Positions 25,025-33,401 are shown, numbered from the stretch's first letter. The stretch: 42,185 nt of DNA from Ideonella aquatica (GCF_018069755.1 NZ_JAGQDE010000031.1:1-42185); one strand, 5' to 3'. Program-made: numbers and translations. The notes: generated by a model not told the origin, from the letters alone.

Positions 25025-25402
25025 ATGTCCTACATCGACGGCTTCGTGATCGCGGTGCCCACCGCCAATCGGCAGGCCTTCATCGACCATGCCCAGCATT
25101 TCGACGCCCTGTTCCTGGAACTGGGTGCGCTGCGCGTGATGGAGTGCTGGGGCGACGACGTCCCTGACGGCCAACTCACCGATTTCCGCCGCGCCGTTCA
25201 GGCCACGGCCGACGAAACCGTGGCTTTTTCATGGGTGGAGTGGCCCGACAAGGCCACCCGCGACGCCGGCATGAAGAAGATGCTTGAGGACCCGCGGATG
25301 GACCCCAACACCCCGGGCAACCCGCCCATGCCCTTTGACGGCAAGCGGATGATCTTCGGCGGCTTCCAGCCGGTGGTCGAGGTGAGTGCGCCTCAGGCGT
25401 AA
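25025..25402 (+). CDS. DUF1428 family protein
   Basis: 125 residues. MSYIDGFVIAVPTANRQAF, LRVMECWGDDVPDG, VAFSWVEWPDKATRDAGMKKMLEDPRM and FDGKRMIFGGFQPV are the conserved blocks of the DUF1428 (YbaA-like) family, a ferredoxin-like dimeric alpha/beta-barrel fold of unknown role. ATG 25025 follows CCAGGAG. It converges with cydB and the two coding ends overlap by ten bases (25393-25402). Confidence 0.92.
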   Translation: MSYIDGFVIAVPTANRQAFIDHAQHFDALFLELGALRVMECWGDDVPDGQLTDFRRAVQATADETVAFSWVEWPDKATRDAGMKKMLEDPRMDPNTPGNPPMPFDGKRMIFGGFQPVVEVSAPQA

Positions 25403-26388
25403 CTCAGCGCCTGGGCCTTGCCGCGGAACACGCGGTACGAGAACACCGTGTAGCCAGCGATCGCCGGCACGGTGATCGCGCAGCCGATGGCGATCACTGC
25501 CAGCGATTCGGTGGCGCTGGCCGCCTGCCACACCGTCAGCCGGTCCATCACCACGTAGGGGAACAGGCTGTAGGCCAGGCCGGTGGCGCCCAGGCCAAAC
25601 ACCGCCACCGTGGCGGCGAACGGCAGCCAGGCCAGGCGGTCCAGCACCAGGCGGCTGTTGAGCACCACGCGCGCCGCCACCAGTGCGGCCAAGGTGGTCA
25701 GCGGAATCGGCAGCAGCGCGATCAGCTCGGGCATCGCGAACCAGCGTGCGCGCACTGTGGGGCTGACCAGCGGCGTGGCCAGCGACACCAGGCCCATGCC
25801 CAGCACCACCGGCGGCCAGGCGATCTTCGCCCAGCGCACGGCGCGGCGCTGCAACTCGCCCTCGGTCTTCAGGATCAGCCAGGCCGCGCCCAGCAGCACA
25901 TAGGCGGCCGGCAGCAGCAGCGCGATGGCCGCGGCGAACAGCGTGGACAGCGGCGTGTCGCTCAGGCCGGTGATGTAGCGGCCCAGCATCCAGCCCTGGG
26001 TGGCGGCGGCCAGTGCGCTGCCGGCGAAGAAGGCGGCGTTCCAGGCCGGCTTCCAGGGGTCCTGCGCCTTGGCGCGAAAGTCAAAGGCCACGCCACGCAG
26101 CACCAGGCCCACCAGCATCAGCGCCACCGGCAGGTACAGCGCCTGCAGCACCATGCCGTGCGCCTTCGGAAAGGCGATCAGCAGGATGCCCACGCCCAGC
26201 ACCAGCCAGGTCTCATTCGCGTCCCAGAAGGGGCCGATGCTGGCGATCATCGTGTCGCGCTCGGCGGGTGTGGCGCGCGGCAGCAGCATGCCCACACCCA
26301 GGTCGTAGCCGTCCAGCACCACATAGGCCAGCATGGCCACGCCCATCAGGCCCAGGAAGACCACGGGCAGCAGCGTGTCCCAGTTCAT
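25393..26388 (-). CDS. cydB: cytochrome bd-type quinol oxidase subunit II
   Basis: 331 residues with eight to nine membrane helices. It pairs with CydA to form the cytochrome bd quinol oxidase, which reduces oxygen to water without pumping protons. The N-terminus MNWDTLLPVVFLGLMGVAMLAYVVLDGYDLGVGMLLP and GPFWDANETWLVLGVGILLIAFP are strongly conserved in CydB/CioB. ATG 26388 is chosen, overlapping the cydA stop (ATGA 26385-26388); the longer open frame is antisense to cydA. No small CydX-type gene was found after it. Confidence 0.96.
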   Translation of the reverse strand: MNWDTLLPVVFLGLMGVAMLAYVVLDGYDLGVGMLLPRATPAERDTMIASIGPFWDANETWLVLGVGILLIAFPKAHGMVLQALYLPVALMLVGLVLRGVAFDFRAKAQDPWKPAWNAAFFAGSALAAATQGWMLGRYITGLSDTPLSTLFAAAIALLLPAAYVLLGAAWLILKTEGELQRRAVRWAKIAWPPVVLGMGLVSLATPLVSPTVRARWFAMPELIALLPIPLTTLAALVAARVVLNSRLVLDRLAWLPFAATVAVFGLGATGLAYSLFPYVVMDRLTVWQAASATESLAVIAIGCAITVPAIAGYTVFSYRVFRGKAQALSYA

Positions 26389-27743
26389 GCGTTCACCTCC
26401 AGGCCAGGCTGCCCGGGCCGCCGCGGCGGCGCCAGCGCGGCTTCGCCCTTGCCGGCCATGTGCAGCAGCACCGCCACATACGACACCAGCAGCGCGGCAT
26501 ACAGCGTCAGGTACATCGCCAGCGTCAGCGCGATCTGCGGCGGCGGCACCTGGCTGGCCACCTCCGATGTGCGCAGCAGGCCATAGACGATGAAGGGCTG
26601 GCGGCCGATCTCGGTGACGTACCAGCCCGCCACCGTGGCCACCCAGCCGCTGAAGGCCATGCCGCTCAGGCCCCACAGCAGCGGCCGCGGCAGGCGCTCG
26701 GCCACCCAGGCGCGGCGCCGGTAGAGCCACAGCCCTGCCCAGCTGAAGCCCAGCATCAGCACGCCCATGCCCACCATCACCCGGAAGGCCCAGAACACCG
26801 GCGCCACCGGCGGGTGGGCGCCCTCGAACTCTTCCAGCCCGCGGATTTCACCATCGGTGCTGTGGCGCAGGATCAGGCTGGCGCCCTTGGGAATGCCCAC
26901 GGCATAGCGGTTCTCGCGCGCGGCCTCGTCCGGCCAGGCGAACAGCAGCAGCGGCGCGCCGCGCTCGGTGCGCCACACGCCCTCCATCGCGGCCAGCTTG
27001 GCGGGCTGGTGTTCCAGCGTGTTCAGGCCGTGCAGGTCACCCGCGGCGATCTGCAGCGGGATCAGCACCGCGCCCAGCGTCAGGCCCACGCGCAGCACCT
27101 TGGGCGTGCTGGCGTTGGCCTGGCGGCGCAGCAGCTGCCAGGCGCTCAGGCCGCTCAGCAGGAAGGCCACCGTCAGCCCGCTGGCCAGCAGCATGTGGGT
27201 CAGCCGGTAGGGGAAGCTGGGGTTGAAGATCACCTCCCACCAGCTGGTCACGAAGAACGCGCCGTCGCGCAGTTCCACCCCGGCCGGCGTCTGCATCCAG
27301 GAGTTCAGCGCCAGGATCCAGAAGGCGCTCATCGTGGTGCCAAAGGCCACCAGGGCGGTGGCCAGCAGGTGCACCCGCTCGCTGACCCGGCCATGGCCGA
27401 ACAGCATCACGCCCAGGAAGGTGGCTTCCAGGAAGAAGGCGCTCAGCACCTCGTAGCCCAGCAGCGGCCCGGCCACGTTGCCGGCGCGCTCCATGAAGCC
27501 CGGCCAGTTGGTGCCGAACTGGAAGCTCATCACGATGCCGCTGACCACGCCCAGCGCAAAGGTCAGCGCAAACACCTTGGTCCAGAAGCGGTAGGCGCCC
27601 AGCCAGGCGCTGTCCTGGGTGCGCAGCCAGCGCAGGCGGAAGAACAGCAGCACCCAGCACAGCGCGATGCTGATGGTGGGAAACAGGATGTGGAAGGTGA
27701 TGTTGGCGGCAAACTGCATGCGCGCCAGGAGCAGGGCGTCCAT
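26385..27743 (-). CDS. cydA: cytochrome bd-type quinol oxidase subunit I, CIO-like
   Basis: 452 residues. Heme ligands align with E. coli CydA: His18 (ITFHILFP) for b595, His183 (LTHMLLASG) and Met323 (FRVMVG) for b558; Glu98 and Glu106 (GYEVLSAFFLEATFLG) mark the proton path. GWYVTEIGRQPF at 373-384 is the conserved quinol-site region. Met323 is 70 residues earlier than in E. coli, so the periplasmic Q-loop is short, as in cyanide-insensitive oxidases (CioA). It follows the gbsR-like gene by 11 bases and overlaps cydB, forming one operon of three. Confidence 0.95.
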   Translation of the reverse strand: MDALLLARMQFAANITFHILFPTISIALCWVLLFFRLRWLRTQDSAWLGAYRFWTKVFALTFALGVVSGIVMSFQFGTNWPGFMERAGNVAGPLLGYEVLSAFFLEATFLGVMLFGHGRVSERVHLLATALVAFGTTMSAFWILALNSWMQTPAGVELRDGAFFVTSWWEVIFNPSFPYRLTHMLLASGLTVAFLLSGLSAWQLLRRQANASTPKVLRVGLTLGAVLIPLQIAAGDLHGLNTLEHQPAKLAAMEGVWRTERGAPLLLFAWPDEAARENRYAVGIPKGASLILRHSTDGEIRGLEEFEGAHPPVAPVFWAFRVMVGMGVLMLGFSWAGLWLYRRRAWVAERLPRPLLWGLSGMAFSGWVATVAGWYVTEIGRQPFIVYGLLRTSEVASQVPPPQIALTLAMYLTLYAALLVSYVAVLLHMAGKGEAALAPPRRPGQPGLEVNA

Positions 27744-27754
27744 CGGATGTGTCC

Positions 27755-28315
27755 TCAGGGGTTGCGGGCGGCCTTGCCCTGGAGCCGGTCCTTCAGCGCC
27801 AGCACGCGCTGCACCTGGGCGCCCATCTTCATCAATTGGCCCAGCGTGGCGGCGTCCAGCTTCTGCACGTCGTCGAACCAGGTGGTCATCAGCTCGATCA
27901 GGTCATGCATGCCCTTCATGCGCTGCTGGGCGTGGCGGTCCTCGTCGGTGGTGGGCTCTTCCAGCAGCGCATTGCGCAGCATCGACAGCGTGGGCTCGAT
28001 CTCGCGGCGGCGGCGCTCCTCGGCCAGCGTGCGGAACACCTCCCAGGCGTCGCCCGGCGCCTCGAAGTACTCGCGCCGGTCACCGGGCAGGTGGCGCAAC
28101 TGCACCAGGCGCCAGGCCTGCAGCTCCTTCAGGCCCATGCTGACGTTGCTGCGGCTGAACTCCAGGTGCTCACCGATCTCGTCGGCGTTCAGCGGCCGCT
28201 GCGACACATAGATCAGCGCATAGATCTGGCCGACCGTGCGGTTGATGCCCCAGCGGCTGCCCATCTCGCCGAAGTGGGACACGAAGCTGCGGACCAGGGG
28301 CGACAAACTTGACAT
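27755..28315 (-). CDS. GbsR/MarR-type transcriptional regulator
   Basis: 186 residues. N-terminal winged helix (about 18-85: GINRTVGQIYALIYVSQRPLNADEIGEHLEFSRSNVSMGLKELQAW) followed by a helical C-terminal part, typical of the GbsR branch of MarR-like regulators. GbsR itself senses choline, but this copy leads the cydAB operon and so probably controls respiration genes (inference). The 140-base gap to the divergent TIR gene has a fitting inverted repeat. Confidence 0.88.
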   Translation of the reverse strand: MSSLSPLVRSFVSHFGEMGSRWGINRTVGQIYALIYVSQRPLNADEIGEHLEFSRSNVSMGLKELQAWRLVQLRHLPGDRREYFEAPGDAWEVFRTLAEERRRREIEPTLSMLRNALLEEPTTDEDRHAQQRMKGMHDLIELMTTWFDDVQKLDAATLGQLMKMGAQVQRVLALKDRLQGKAARNP

Positions 28316-28330
28316 GCGGCAAGTCTGCTT

Positions 28331-28361
28331 GAATTTTCAGAAATTTGTGAAAATTCAGAAA
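28331..28361. promoter_or_regulatory. inverted and direct repeats upstream of gbsR-cydAB
   Basis: GAATTTTC (28331-28338) and GAAAATTC (28349-28356) form a perfect inverted repeat with a 10-base spacer; TTCAGAAA also occurs twice in the same direction at 28336 and 28354, 18 bases apart. The AT-rich block in GC-rich surroundings lies 16-46 bases before the regulator start, a good place for promoter and operator. Confidence 0.55.
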
Positions 28362-28455
28362 ATGACCCAGCTGCCCACCGGGTTGATGACGCATCGCGCC
28401 GGATGCGGTGGACGTCGGGCGGGCCAGCGGCGCATCATGGCCCGCTGCCGCGACC

Positions 28456-29955
28456 ATGCCTGCCGACGACCGCCCCTCCTTTGCCGCCTTCATCAGCTAC
28501 CGCCACGTTGAGCCCGACCGCTCGGTGGCGCGCTGGCTGCATGGCGCGCTGGAAACCTACCGCGTCCCGTCGCCGCTGGTGGCGGCAGGGGTGCGCGAGC
28601 GCCTGGGGCGGGTGTTCCGCGACGACGAAGAGCTCGCCGCGTCGACCGACCTGAGCGCTGCCATCGACAGCGCGCTGCGGCGTTCCGACGCGCTGGTCGT
28701 GGTGTGCTCGCCGCGTACGCCGGGCTCGCACTGGGTCAACGAAGAAGTTCAGCGCTTCCGAGCGCTGGGTCGCGGCGATCGCATCTTCACGCTGCTGATC
28801 GAGGGCACACCCACCGAGAGCTTTCCGGCGGCGCTGGACCGCCAGCACGCCGAGCCGCTGGCCGCCAATCTGTCTCCGGTGGAAGGCATCGCACCCCGCG
28901 AGACCCGGCGCTTGGCCCTGCTCAAGCTGATGGCCGGCCTGCTGAGCCAGGGCCCGAACGAGGTGCGTCTGGACGACCTGCGCCGGCGCGACGAGGAGCG
29001 GCGTCGGCGCCAGTGGGCTCGCCTGGCCATCGGCGCCGCGCTTCTGGCCGTGGTGTTCGCCGCACTGACGGCGGTCGCGCTGTTGCAATGGCAACGCGCC
29101 GAGCGCGAGCTGCGCGTGTCACGCGCGGAGCGCCTGGCCGCCATCGCGCAGCTGGCCTTGGCGCAGGCCACCGCGCCCGAGGTGGCCGACGGTGACCTGC
29201 GGCCCGACATCGAACGCAGCGCCTTGCTGGCCCTCGAATCGCTGCGCCTGCACCCCGGCCTGGCGGCCGACGCCGTGCTGCGCCGCGCGCTGCATGCGCA
29301 GGGCGACCGCCTGGCCGCGGTACTGGCCCCTGGCGAGCGGGTGACCGGTGTGTCGTCCGAGGGCCAATTGCTGCGCGCCGCCGGGGACGACGCCGACACG
29401 GTGCAGGTGCCCGAGGACACGCTGCTGGCGCACAGCGCCGACCGCCGCTGGTGGCTTCGGGGCTCGGACGAGCACACCGGTGGCGGCGTGGTCCAGACGG
29501 CGGCGCTCTCGCCCGCGGCCAGTGGCCCCGCGCTGGCCTGGCTGCCCCATGAGTGGTTCATCCAGCGGGCTGCGTTCACCCAGGATGGCCGCTGGCTGGT
29601 GACCGTCACCGGTGCCGCCAGCGCCGATGCTGCTTCGCCCGAGGCGACGGCGCTGGTCGGCCACACGCTGCGTGTCTGGCAGGTGGACGACCAGCGCGAG
29701 CACACCCGCGTGTCGCTGGCCGCCGAGGGCGGCATCCACGGGGTCTGGATGGACCCGGGCAGCGAGTGGCTGGCCACGCTGAGCCGGGTCGGTGAACGCC
29801 GCCTGGTGCGCCTGTGGCCCGTGCGGCCCGAGCGCCTGCAGGCCCTGGCCTGCGAGCGGCTGAGCCGCAACCTGTCGCCGTCCGAGTGGACCAGCTTCGT
29901 CGGCGATGGCGCGCCGCGCGCCACCTGTCCGGGTCTGCCGGTGATCAGCGAGTGA
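28456..29955 (+). CDS. TIR domain protein with transmembrane helix and degenerate WD40 region
   Basis: 499 residues. TIR_2 domain at about 8-140: FAAFISYRHVEPDRSVARWLHGALE, GRVFRDDEELAAS, VVVCSPRTPGSHWVNEEVQRF; Glu97 matches the catalytic Glu of TIR NADases by its spacing to Ser91 and Trp93. A charged segment (RRRDEERRRRQ) precedes one membrane helix at about 188-210. The C-terminal region has only two recognisable WD40-like blades (AAFTQDGRWLVTVTG...LRVWQ; GVWMDPGSEWLATLSR...RLVRLW) and closes with CERLSRNLSPSEW, seen at the end of longer propeller proteins. It may therefore be a shortened relative. Possible role in defence or stress signalling by NAD+ loss. Confidence 0.85.
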   Translation: MPADDRPSFAAFISYRHVEPDRSVARWLHGALETYRVPSPLVAAGVRERLGRVFRDDEELAASTDLSAAIDSALRRSDALVVVCSPRTPGSHWVNEEVQRFRALGRGDRIFTLLIEGTPTESFPAALDRQHAEPLAANLSPVEGIAPRETRRLALLKLMAGLLSQGPNEVRLDDLRRRDEERRRRQWARLAIGAALLAVVFAALTAVALLQWQRAERELRVSRAERLAAIAQLALAQATAPEVADGDLRPDIERSALLALESLRLHPGLAADAVLRRALHAQGDRLAAVLAPGERVTGVSSEGQLLRAAGDDADTVQVPEDTLLAHSADRRWWLRGSDEHTGGGVVQTAALSPAASGPALAWLPHEWFIQRAAFTQDGRWLVTVTGAASADAASPEATALVGHTLRVWQVDDQREHTRVSLAAEGGIHGVWMDPGSEWLATLSRVGERRLVRLWPVRPERLQALACERLSRNLSPSEWTSFVGDGAPRATCPGLPVISE

Positions 29956-29980
29956 GCCGCCCGCCAGCACGGCGGCGGCT

Positions 29981-30820
29981 TCAGCCGGTGAAGCGCAGGT
30001 CCAGGTCGCCGTGGGCGTAGATCACCACGCCGGTGTCGGTCTCGGTGATGCGGTGGCCGGTGCCCGCCGGCGCCAGCTGGTAGTCGCCTTCCTGCAGCAG
30101 CAGGTCGTCCAGGAACAGCTCGCCCTGCACCATCAGGCATTCCTCGTCGTGGCCGTGGCTGTGCTGCGGCACCGACGCGCCGGGCTCGGCCAGGTAGAGC
30201 AGCGCCGCCTGGCCCTGGTCCTGCCACAGCACGCGGCGGCAGATGCCCGGTGCGTAGGCCGGCCAGCCGGCCTCGGTGTCGCGCACGGTCAGCGGCTGGC
30301 CCAGGCCGGGCGCAGGCAGCTGGGATTCGCGCAGAAAGAGCAGCGCGCCTTCGGCGCTGTGCACCGCCTCGGCGGCCCAGCCGGCGGGCGTGGCGCGGTA
30401 ATCGCGCAGCGCCAGCGGGGTGTCGCCCACCTGGGCGCTGCCGCGCAGCAGCAGCCATTCGCGGTGCAGCGCCGGGTCCGGCCCGCGCCAGCGGGCGCCG
30501 GGCGCCAGCTCCACCAGGCATGCGCGCAGCGGCTCGCCCGGGCGCAGCGGCCGGTCGCTGGGCGCCGCGTACAGCGTGCGCAGCGACACGCCCGCGGCGG
30601 GCTGCTCGGCGGCCAGCTGGTGCAGGCGCGCGGTGACCATCGCCGCCGAGGCGGCCTTGGACGCGGCCAGCCGCGCCTGCAGCCGGCTGCGCAGGGGCTG
30701 GGCCGCGCCCGGTTCGGCCGACCAGGCGCTGGCAAAGGGCTCACCCAGCAGCGGTGCCAGCGCGGGGTCGATCGGGTCGGGCGCGGGGAGGATGCGCGGC
30801 GGCGGAAGGCGGGAGGCCAT
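29981..30820 (-). CDS. ChrR-like double-cupin protein, putative anti-sigma partner
   Basis: 279 residues. The C-terminal cupin (about 195-275) has a complete metal-binding set: His220, His222, Glu226/227 and His256 (VPQHSHGHDEECL, GTGHRI). An earlier, degenerate cupin lies at about 90-165 and lacks that set. The N-terminal ~90 residues are helical but lack the His/Cys zinc site of the ChrR anti-sigma domain. Last gene of a three-gene operon, 52 bases after the sigma factor gene. By analogy to ChrR it may hold or sense for the sigma factor. ATG 30820 is preferred to upstream codons that run into the sigma gene. Confidence 0.82.
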   Translation of the reverse strand: MASRLPPPRILPAPDPIDPALAPLLGEPFASAWSAEPGAAQPLRSRLQARLAASKAASAAMVTARLHQLAAEQPAAGVSLRTLYAAPSDRPLRPGEPLRACLVELAPGARWRGPDPALHREWLLLRGSAQVGDTPLALRDYRATPAGWAAEAVHSAEGALLFLRESQLPAPGLGQPLTVRDTEAGWPAYAPGICRRVLWQDQGQAALLYLAEPGASVPQHSHGHDEECLMVQGELFLDDLLLQEGDYQLAPAGTGHRITETDTGVVIYAHGDLDLRFTG

Positions 30821-30872
30821 GGCGGGAGTGTCCTGAAGCGTGAAGTGTCGGTGGTGCGTGGGGTGGTGGCAG

Positions 30873-31589
30873 TCAGGAGGCCAGCAGGCGCGTGCCCGCA
30901 TCGCCCAGCGCAGCCCGCAGCGCCTGCAAGGCGCGCCAGATCTGCGACTTCACCGTGCCCAGCGGCAGGTCCATCTGGTCGGCGATCTCCTGGTGGCTGA
31001 GCCCGCGGAAGAACGACAGCGACACCAGCTGGCGCGGCTGCGCCCCCAGCCGCATCAGCGCCTGGTGCAGGTCGGCGTGGTGGCGCGCCAGGTCCAGCAA
31101 CTCGTCCTGCAGCGGCAGCTCGCCGGGCAGGTCGGGCGCCTCCTCGTCCAGCGGGTCGTGGGCGAAGCGGGCCTCGCGGCGCAGCGCGTCGATCGCCCGC
31201 GAGCGCGCCATTGCCAGCAGCCAGGTCAGCGCCTTGCCGCGCGCGGGGTCGAAGCGCAGCGCCTGGCGCCAGACCTGGAAGTAGGCGTCCTCCACCACCT
31301 CCTCGGCCAGCGCGGTGTTGTGCACGATGCGCCGCACCAGACCGTAGACGCGCGAGAAGCTGGCGTCGTACAGCGCCACCAGCGCGCGTTCGTCCTGCTG
31401 CGCGATGGCGGCGATCCAGGCGGCCAGCTGCTCCTCGGTGGCGGTGGCGGCCGCACCGGCGCGGGCCAGCGCAGCGCCGGACGCGGCCGCATCCAGATCG
31501 GCCGCCGCCAGGTCAGCCGGGTCGGGCCAGTCGTCGTCCAGCGGCGGTGCCTGGGCTTCTTCGTCGGGCGGCCTGGTGGTCATGCTCAT
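30873..31589 (-). CDS. ECF-type RNA polymerase sigma factor
   Basis: 238 residues. Region 2 (about 70-135): YDASFSRVYGLVRRIVHNTALAEEVVEDAYFQVWRQA with RGKALTWLLAMARSRAIDALRR. Region 4 (about 185-232): LSFFRGLSHQEIADQMDLPLGTVKSQIWRALQALRAAL. An unusual acidic, Ala-rich N-terminal extension of about 50 residues comes first (PPDEEAQAPPLDDDWPDP). GAGAGG eight bases before ATG 31589 supports the long start. It is between two cupin genes on the same strand, which fits the sigma group controlled by ChrR-like proteins and activated by reactive oxygen or similar stress (established for ChrR; inferred here). Confidence 0.93.
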   Translation of the reverse strand: MSMTTRPPDEEAQAPPLDDDWPDPADLAAADLDAAASGAALARAGAAATATEEQLAAWIAAIAQQDERALVALYDASFSRVYGLVRRIVHNTALAEEVVEDAYFQVWRQALRFDPARGKALTWLLAMARSRAIDALRREARFAHDPLDEEAPDLPGELPLQDELLDLARHHADLHQALMRLGAQPRQLVSLSFFRGLSHQEIADQMDLPLGTVKSQIWRALQALRAALGDAGTRLLAS

Positions 31590-31610
31590 GCGGCAAGCCT
31601 CTCGATGCGG

Positions 31611-32012
31611 CTACAGCAACTGGTCCGCCTGCGGCACCGCGCCGCGCAGGAAGATCGTGGCCCCGGTGTCGGTGCTGATCGTGGCATGCAGCGCGCCGCC
31701 GTGGGCCAGGTGGTAGCTGCCGGGCCCGAAGGCCGGCAGCGTGCCGACGCGCAGGCAGCCCTCGATCACGATGCACTCCTCGTCCTGCGGATGCCGGTGG
31801 GGGGGCAGGCGGGCCCCCGGCGCCAGGCGCAGCAGGTAGGACAGCACCTCGTCCTGCTCGCGCAGCACCTTGATCTGCACGCCGTCCAGGAACGGCTGCC
31901 ACAGGCCCTGGTCCAGCGGCACCGTCAGGTGGCTGGCGTCGGCGTCGGCCACGCGCTCCATCAGGCGCTGGCGGATCTGGCGGGGGCGGCCGCGGGCATC
32001 GGTGGGGTCCAT
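31611..32012 (-). CDS. ChrR-type single cupin protein
   Basis: 133 residues, one cupin domain. The metal site is intact: His72, His74, Glu78 and His109 (LPPHRHPQDEECIVIEG, GGALHA). A TAGGAG precedes ATG 32012. First gene of the operon, 21 bases before the sigma factor gene. Its cupin resembles the second cupin of the 279-residue protein downstream (HxHxxDEEC in both), so the two genes probably arose by duplication. It may sense metal or oxidant and report to the sigma factor; it has no DNA-binding or anti-sigma domain that I can see. Confidence 0.85.
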   Translation of the reverse strand: MDPTDARGRPRQIRQRLMERVADADASHLTVPLDQGLWQPFLDGVQIKVLREQDEVLSYLLRLAPGARLPPHRHPQDEECIVIEGCLRVGTLPAFGPGSYHLAHGGALHATISTDTGATIFLRGAVPQADQLL

Positions 32013-32147
32013 GGCGCTCCTACGGGGCAGGGCGGCGTCTGGATTCAAGGCCGAGTTCGGCGTGGGGTCAAGCGGGCGGACCCGCTGAGCATCCGGTCCG
32101 GCGCGCGCCGCGTATGCCGCACTGCACCCCCCCACTGATGGCCGGCC

Positions 32148-32612
32148 ATGCCCAATCGCCACCCCCTTGACCTGGTCAGCCACTGGCGGCTGCAGGCGCC
32201 CGTCGAGCCGGTCTGGGCCGCCCTGGCCGACCCCAGCGGCTGGCCCCGCTGGTGGCCGCAGGTGCGGCAGGTGCGCACGCTGCGCGAGGGTGGGGCCGAC
32301 GGCGTTGGGCGCGTGTGCGGCATCACCTGGACGACCCGCCTGCCCGCCCGCCTGATGATCGAGGTGGAGGCGATCGAGCGGGTGCGCCACCAGCGCCTGC
32401 GCGGCCGCACACGCGGCCCGCTGGACGGCGAAGCCCTGTGGCTGCTGCGCAGCGAGGGTGGCGCCACCCATCTCACCCACGTCTGGCGGGTGCACCTGGT
32501 GCGGCCCTGGATGCGCTGGCTGGCGCCGCTGATCCGCTGGCGCCATGCCCGCGTGATGCGCGCCGGTGAGCGTGGCCTGCAGCGCCACCTGCAGACCCCG
32601 CCGCGCGCCTGA
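32148..32612 (+). CDS. SRPBCC (START-like) family protein
   Basis: 154 residues. LDLVSHWRLQAPVEPVWAALADPSGWPRWWPQVRQVR is the characteristic first strand and helices of polyketide cyclase/dehydrase-like SRPBCC proteins, which bind hydrophobic ligands. The C-terminal helix is strongly basic (RWLAPLIRWRHARVMRAGERGLQRHL). The function is unknown. It is divergent from the cupin-sigma operon with a 135-base gap and its stop abuts the end of the convergent hydrolase gene. Confidence 0.85.
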   Translation: MPNRHPLDLVSHWRLQAPVEPVWAALADPSGWPRWWPQVRQVRTLREGGADGVGRVCGITWTTRLPARLMIEVEAIERVRHQRLRGRTRGPLDGEALWLLRSEGGATHLTHVWRVHLVRPWMRWLAPLIRWRHARVMRAGERGLQRHLQTPPRA

Positions 32613-33401
32613 CTACGGCGCCGACAAGGCCCGCGCCAGCACCGCCTGGTAGCTGGCAAAGCGGTGCACATCGTCGTGCGCCGCGCCCGGGATCACGACC
32701 AGCCGCGCCTGCGGTGCCTGCTGCGCCAGCGCCTGGTCGCTGCGCAGCGGGTAGCGCAGCAGGGCCGAGGGCACCCAGGGGTAGTGCTGCGCGGCCAGCG
32801 CCTGCATGCTCTCGTAGGGCGACACCAGCACGGTCAGCGCCGGCTGGTGCTGCGCCGCCCAGGCCGCCGCCAGCCCGCTGCCCAGCGAGCGGCCGTAGAC
32901 GATCACCCGCAGCCCCGCATAGCGCGCCGCCACCGACTGCCACACCGCCTCGACATCGGCCTGCAGCTGCGCCTGCGATGCAATGCGCCCGCTGCTCTTG
33001 CCAAAGCCGCGGTAGTCCATCATCACCAGGTCCAGATTGGCGCGCCGGTAGGGGCCGCCGTCGGTGAACCACTCCTTCAGGTGGCCGCTGTTGCCGTGCA
33101 GGAAGAACACCACGCCGTCCGGCCGCGGCCGGCGCAGCTCCAACACAGATATCCGCGCGCCGGGCACCTCCACGAAGCGCTCGCTGACATCGGGCTCACG
33201 CGACAGCGCCACCGTGTCGGCCAGCGGCACCGGGTGGAACAGCAGCCGCTCCTGACCGAACCACAGCGCCACCAGCGCCAGCACCCACAGCAGCCCGCCC
33301 AGCAGGGCCAGCGCAGCCAGCAGGCCGGCGCCGCGCCGCAGAGCGGGTGGCCAGCGGCCGATGCGGGTGGTGGCGATCGTGGGTGTGACGGTGGGCGGCA
33401 T
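32613..33401 (-). CDS. membrane-anchored alpha/beta hydrolase, apparently lacking the catalytic-Asp segment
   Basis: 262 residues. An N-terminal membrane anchor (about 25-48) is followed by a BEM46/ABHD13-like hydrolase: FFLHGNSGHLKEW (oxyanion region), MMDYRGFGKSSG, nucleophile Ser172 in YGRSLGSG and a C-terminal GAAHDDVH with His242. Between YPLRSDQALAQQ and APQARLVVIPGAAH the usual strand with an LLIHGxxDxxVP motif is absent, about 25 residues, so the acid of the triad is missing. The frame is intact, which points to an in-frame deletion. It may be inactive or use another acid (Asp243/244). Confidence 0.82.
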   Translation of the reverse strand: MPPTVTPTIATTRIGRWPPALRRGAGLLAALALLGGLLWVLALVALWFGQERLLFHPVPLADTVALSREPDVSERFVEVPGARISVLELRRPRPDGVVFFLHGNSGHLKEWFTDGGPYRRANLDLVMMDYRGFGKSSGRIASQAQLQADVEAVWQSVAARYAGLRVIVYGRSLGSGLAAAWAAQHQPALTVLVSPYESMQALAAQHYPWVPSALLRYPLRSDQALAQQAPQARLVVIPGAAHDDVHRFASYQAVLARALSAP

